A DNA stretch of 8,953 nt from assembly GCA_026991065.1 (NCBI GenBank), contig JALXCG010000057.1:20023-28975 (forward strand), in the 5' to 3' direction. Made by a program: the position numbers and the translations under genes. Of this stretch, positions 6,994-8,953 are shown piece after piece. The notes beneath the pieces were generated by a model. The model worked only from the letters and a program-made list of their open reading frames with translations, made no database searches and was not told the DNA's origin. Numbering within the stretch: position 1 is the stretch's first letter; each line of letters begins with the position of its first letter. Origin of the DNA: JALXCG01 sp026991065 [NCBI: Gemmatimonadota bacterium]. Lineage in GTDB: Bacteria > GCA-2686955.

Positions 6994-7796
6994 TCCCGGG
7001 AGCCGGTCGTCTCACCCGCATGACCTCGCAAACGATCACGCTCCTGAATCGCATCAATGCCCATTTCTATGACCTGGCGCACCAGGAGTTCAGTGCCTCC
7101 CGCAATGCCGCGTGGGAGGGGTGGCGGCGGCTTCTGGATGAGCTTCTGTCGTTGCACATGGCTGTGCCAGAGCCGTTTCGTGTCCTTGATGCGGGCTGCG
7201 GCAACGCCCGTTTTGCCCGGTTTCTCGATTCACAGGCAGGCTTCCCGGTCGCCTATACGGGCGTGGACGCGAGCCGGCCTCTGCTCGCCGCGGCCGCTTC
7301 CATGAACCCGCCGCGCACTGCCCGCGGCACCCGGCGCTTTATTCCATGGGACATGGTTGCCGAGCCGATGCCTTTGGTTCTACGGCACAGCTCTTTCGAT
7401 CTGGTGGTCCTCTTCGGCGTGATGCACCACATCCCGTCCAAGGCCAATCGGGTGCGCCTGCTGACAGAGTTGGCATCCACTTTGATTCCGGAGCGTGGCC
7501 TGCTGGCGGTCACCTTCTGGCGATTCGCCGGTAACCCCCGCTTTCAGCGCAGAATGGCGGCGTGGGATGAGATCGACTTTCTGCCGGCCCCGATTGATCC
7601 GGCCGACCTCGAGCCGGATGACTACCTGCTCCGCTGGGGAGCGGCTGAAGAAAAGCGGTTTCGCTACTGCCATCATGTGGGTCCGATCGAAGAGGCGGAA
7701 CTCCTGCAGCGAGCGGACCTGGTTCCGCTGTGTGAATTCCAGGCGGATGGCAAGGATGGCCGCAGCAACCACTATGTTGTGGCACGGGTCCGCTGA
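6990..7796 (+). CDS. Trm9-like class I SAM-dependent methyltransferase
   Basis: This 268-residue protein starts within the Rrf2 stop codon (4-bp overlap); an alternative in-frame ATG at 7020 begins just before the conserved N-terminal helix. 'LLNRINAHFYDLAHQEFSAS' plus W42 and W45 resembles the Trm9/ALKBH8 methyltransferase N-terminus. Motif I is VLDAGCGNARFARFL (65-79). The ribose-binding acid is D93 (YTGVDAS), and a further acid is D121. The strand 4 region is FDLVVLFGVMHHIPS (136-150), and LLAVTFWRF (171-179) is strand 5. LEPDDYLLRW (207-216) and RYCHHV (225-230) form the C-terminal substrate-side motifs that mark this subfamily. Yeast Trm9 methylates the wobble-uridine carboxymethyl group; bacterial relatives are poorly characterised, so a tRNA substrate is an inference. 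Neither start has a strong Shine-Dalgarno, consistent with coupling to Rrf2. Confidence 0.85.
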   Translation: MIPGAGRLTRMTSQTITLLNRINAHFYDLAHQEFSASRNAAWEGWRRLLDELLSLHMAVPEPFRVLDAGCGNARFARFLDSQAGFPVAYTGVDASRPLLAAAASMNPPRTARGTRRFIPWDMVAEPMPLVLRHSSFDLVVLFGVMHHIPSKANRVRLLTELASTLIPERGLLAVTFWRFAGNPRFQRRMAAWDEIDFLPAPIDPADLEPDDYLLRWGAAEEKRFRYCHHVGPIEEAELLQRADLVPLCEFQADGKDGRSNHYVVARVR

Positions 7797-7998
7797 GTCG
7801 AGGGGAGGGGCTCCGGCTTGTTCGCCTCTGGTGCAACCATGGCAAGAACCGCACATGTCTGGTGAATTCTTGACCATCTTCCCGCTTCCGCCGGTGTGCT
7901 CCGGCAGCCCATTCATTCTCTTTGCGATGTCACATCGACGCCTTGCGAGCCACTGAGGTTCTTACTTTCGATCTCTCACTAGACCAAGAATCCGGCTG

Positions 7999-8016
7999 AT
8001 GCCGTCTGTGCGGCAT
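7999..8016. repeat. Inverted repeat ATGCCG-N6-CGGCAT in the protease 5' region
   Basis: Perfect 6-bp arms flank a 6-base loop, about 130 bp before the protease start. It could be a leader hairpin or operator; with no T-run it is not a standard terminator, and chance occurrence is quite possible. Confidence 0.22.
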
Positions 8017-8132
8017 GTCCCTTGCTTGCCGAGTTCCGGCAGTAGCACGGGTTGCTCGCCGCGCCTTCCACCAGTGCGATGGCTCCGGCTGGGCTGCCCG
8101 CATCGGCTCCGGAATCAGGAGAGAACCCCGGG

Positions 8133-8140
8133 GGAGGAGG
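8133..8140 (+). promoter_or_regulatory. Strong ribosome binding site of the protease gene
   Basis: GGAGGAGG lies seven bases before ATG 8148, a near-ideal Shine-Dalgarno. It decides this start over in-frame ATGs at 8169 and 8181. Confidence 0.8.
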
Positions 8141-8147
8141 AGCTTCC

Positions 8148-8953
8148 ATGTCGCGACCACTCACTTTCATGCCTGCCTCGATGAGAATCGCGGTGCTATG
8201 CGTCGCGCTTCCCGCTTTCTCGGCGGCGAATGCGCAGATGGCGGGAACCATACAGCAGGCCGAGATGGCCGCGATTCATGCCGCTTTTGTCGCCGACCCG
8301 GCTCTCGCCACCTGGGTGCCGGAACTGAACCCGATTGCTCTGCGCGCTCCGGACGAGCGCGCTCGCATGGCTTCCGGGGTGCTGGTCGAGGATCCGATTC
8401 AGGCCTTGCCCCGTCGTCCGGGTGTTGCTTCGCTGCCCGACTATTTTTCCTGGCATGAGCATCCCGACGGTGACTATCTAACGCCAATTCGCGACCAAGG
8501 AGCTTGCGGAAGCTGTGTTGCTTTTGCCGTGACCGGTGCTTTGGAAGGCGGGCTCAACATCGCGGCCGGCGACCCCGACTGGGATCTTGATCTCTCCGAG
8601 CAACATATCTTTTCTTGCGGTGGCGGAAAATGTAGCCAGGGCTGGTACGTCTCTTCCGCGCTCAGTTATGTTCGTGACTGGGGCGAACCCGCTGAGAGCT
8701 GCAATGCGTACATCGCCGGCTACCACGGCGATCAAGACTGCTCCATGAGTTGCGCGGATTGGGAAGACAAGGCTGTGCAGATTGCGGGCTGGGACTTTGT
8801 CACCAACGATGTTGAGGCGATCCAGTCCTACCTCATTGAGGGTCCATTGGTCACCACCATGGACATCTACCGCGATTTTTACTATTACCGCAGCGGTGTC
8901 TATCGCCACGTGTCGAATATGCGTGACGGGCGCCACGCGGTCGTGCTGGTCGG
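8148..8953 (+). CDS. Secreted papain-like (C1A) cysteine protease, partial at right edge
   Basis: The frame is open for 268 codons to the window end. The N-terminus holds a signal peptide (about residues 1-29, core IAVLCVALPAFSA, likely cleavage after ANA). A propeptide-like stretch (30-95) follows, then the C1A catalytic domain. The oxyanion Gln is Q117 and the nucleophile is C123, in TPIRDQGACGSCVAFAVTG. LSEQHIFSCGGGKCSQGW (149-166) matches the conserved 'LSEQ.L..C....C.GG' region. The catalytic His is H263 in DGRHAVVLVG. The catalytic Asn and anything beyond lie outside the window, so a C-terminal sorting or adhesion domain can be neither shown nor excluded. The residue after the nucleophile is Val, where papain family members nearly always have Trp. 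Extra cysteines (C157, C162, C185, C198, C202) suggest disulfides, fitting secretion. The gene stands apart from its left neighbour by 351 bp. Confidence 0.9.
   Translation, partial: MSRPLTFMPASMRIAVLCVALPAFSAANAQMAGTIQQAEMAAIHAAFVADPALATWVPELNPIALRAPDERARMASGVLVEDPIQALPRRPGVASLPDYFSWHEHPDGDYLTPIRDQGACGSCVAFAVTGALEGGLNIAAGDPDWDLDLSEQHIFSCGGGKCSQGWYVSSALSYVRDWGEPAESCNAYIAGYHGDQDCSMSCADWEDKAVQIAGWDFVTNDVEAIQSYLIEGPLVTTMDIYRDFYYYRSGVYRHVSNMRDGRHAVVLV

Larger units (their letters stand above)
7797..8147. other. Intergenic spacer upstream of the protease gene
   Basis: I see no credible gene in these 351 bp; short frames on either strand lack domains and ribosome binding sites. The spacer must contain the end of the Rrf2/methyltransferase transcript and the protease promoter. 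Two short dyads are visible: CGATGT-C-ACATCG (7925-7937) and ATGCCG-N6-CGGCAT (7999-8016). Neither has a T-run. TTGACC at 7870-7875 resembles a -35 but has no matching -10 at the usual distance. Confidence 0.5.

Noticed and set aside
7925-7937. 13-bp palindrome CGATGT-C-ACATCG
   Set aside because: A 6+6 dyad is expected several times by chance in 9 kb, and it is not tied to any recognisable promoter.
7930-8251. Short minus-strand frames in the spacer before the protease
   Set aside because: They lack ribosome binding sites and domains, and run into the antisense of the protease signal peptide.

Overview
The window is GC-rich bacterial DNA carrying seven protein-coding genes (two cut by the window ends) in two divergent blocks. 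I see no tRNA, rRNA, CRISPR array or insertion sequence. Three features point to a Gram-negative-type bacterium: exported beta-propeller proteins (LVIVD and Kelch repeats), a secreted papain-type protease and a cysteine-bearing Rrf2 regulator. The mix resembles FCB-group or related environmental lineages (for example Eisenbacteria- or Krumholzibacteria-like genomes), but no marker gene fixes the phylum, so this is only an impression.

Left block, minus strand, read right to left. It starts with a secreted Kelch-repeat propeller (5069-3981). Next is a membrane-anchored phosphodiesterase/alkaline-phosphatase-superfamily enzyme with five N-terminal helices and a complete set of metal ligands (3741-1522). 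Only 79 bp further on is a secreted LVIVD-repeat protein (1442 to beyond the left edge). The last two are probably co-transcribed; the Kelch gene may have its own unit. All three products would act at or outside the cytoplasmic membrane.

Right block, plus strand. A divergent intergenic region of about 380 bp leads to a class I SAM-dependent methyltransferase (5449-6366). An AT-rich spacer holding an 18-bp inverted repeat (6419-6436) then precedes an Rrf2-family regulator (6520-6993). The regulator overlaps a second, Trm9-like methyltransferase by 4 bp (6990-7796). A 351-bp spacer with no convincing gene follows, and then a secreted C1A (papain-like) protease with a strong ribosome binding site that runs off the right edge.

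The most interesting unit is the Rrf2/Trm9-like pair. The regulator keeps three of the four positions that bind the [2Fe-2S] cluster in IscR, but has Ala-His where the middle cysteine should be. It is translationally coupled to a methyltransferase of a type related to tRNA-wobble-modifying enzymes. That suggests, as inference only, redox- or iron-responsive control of a methylation step.
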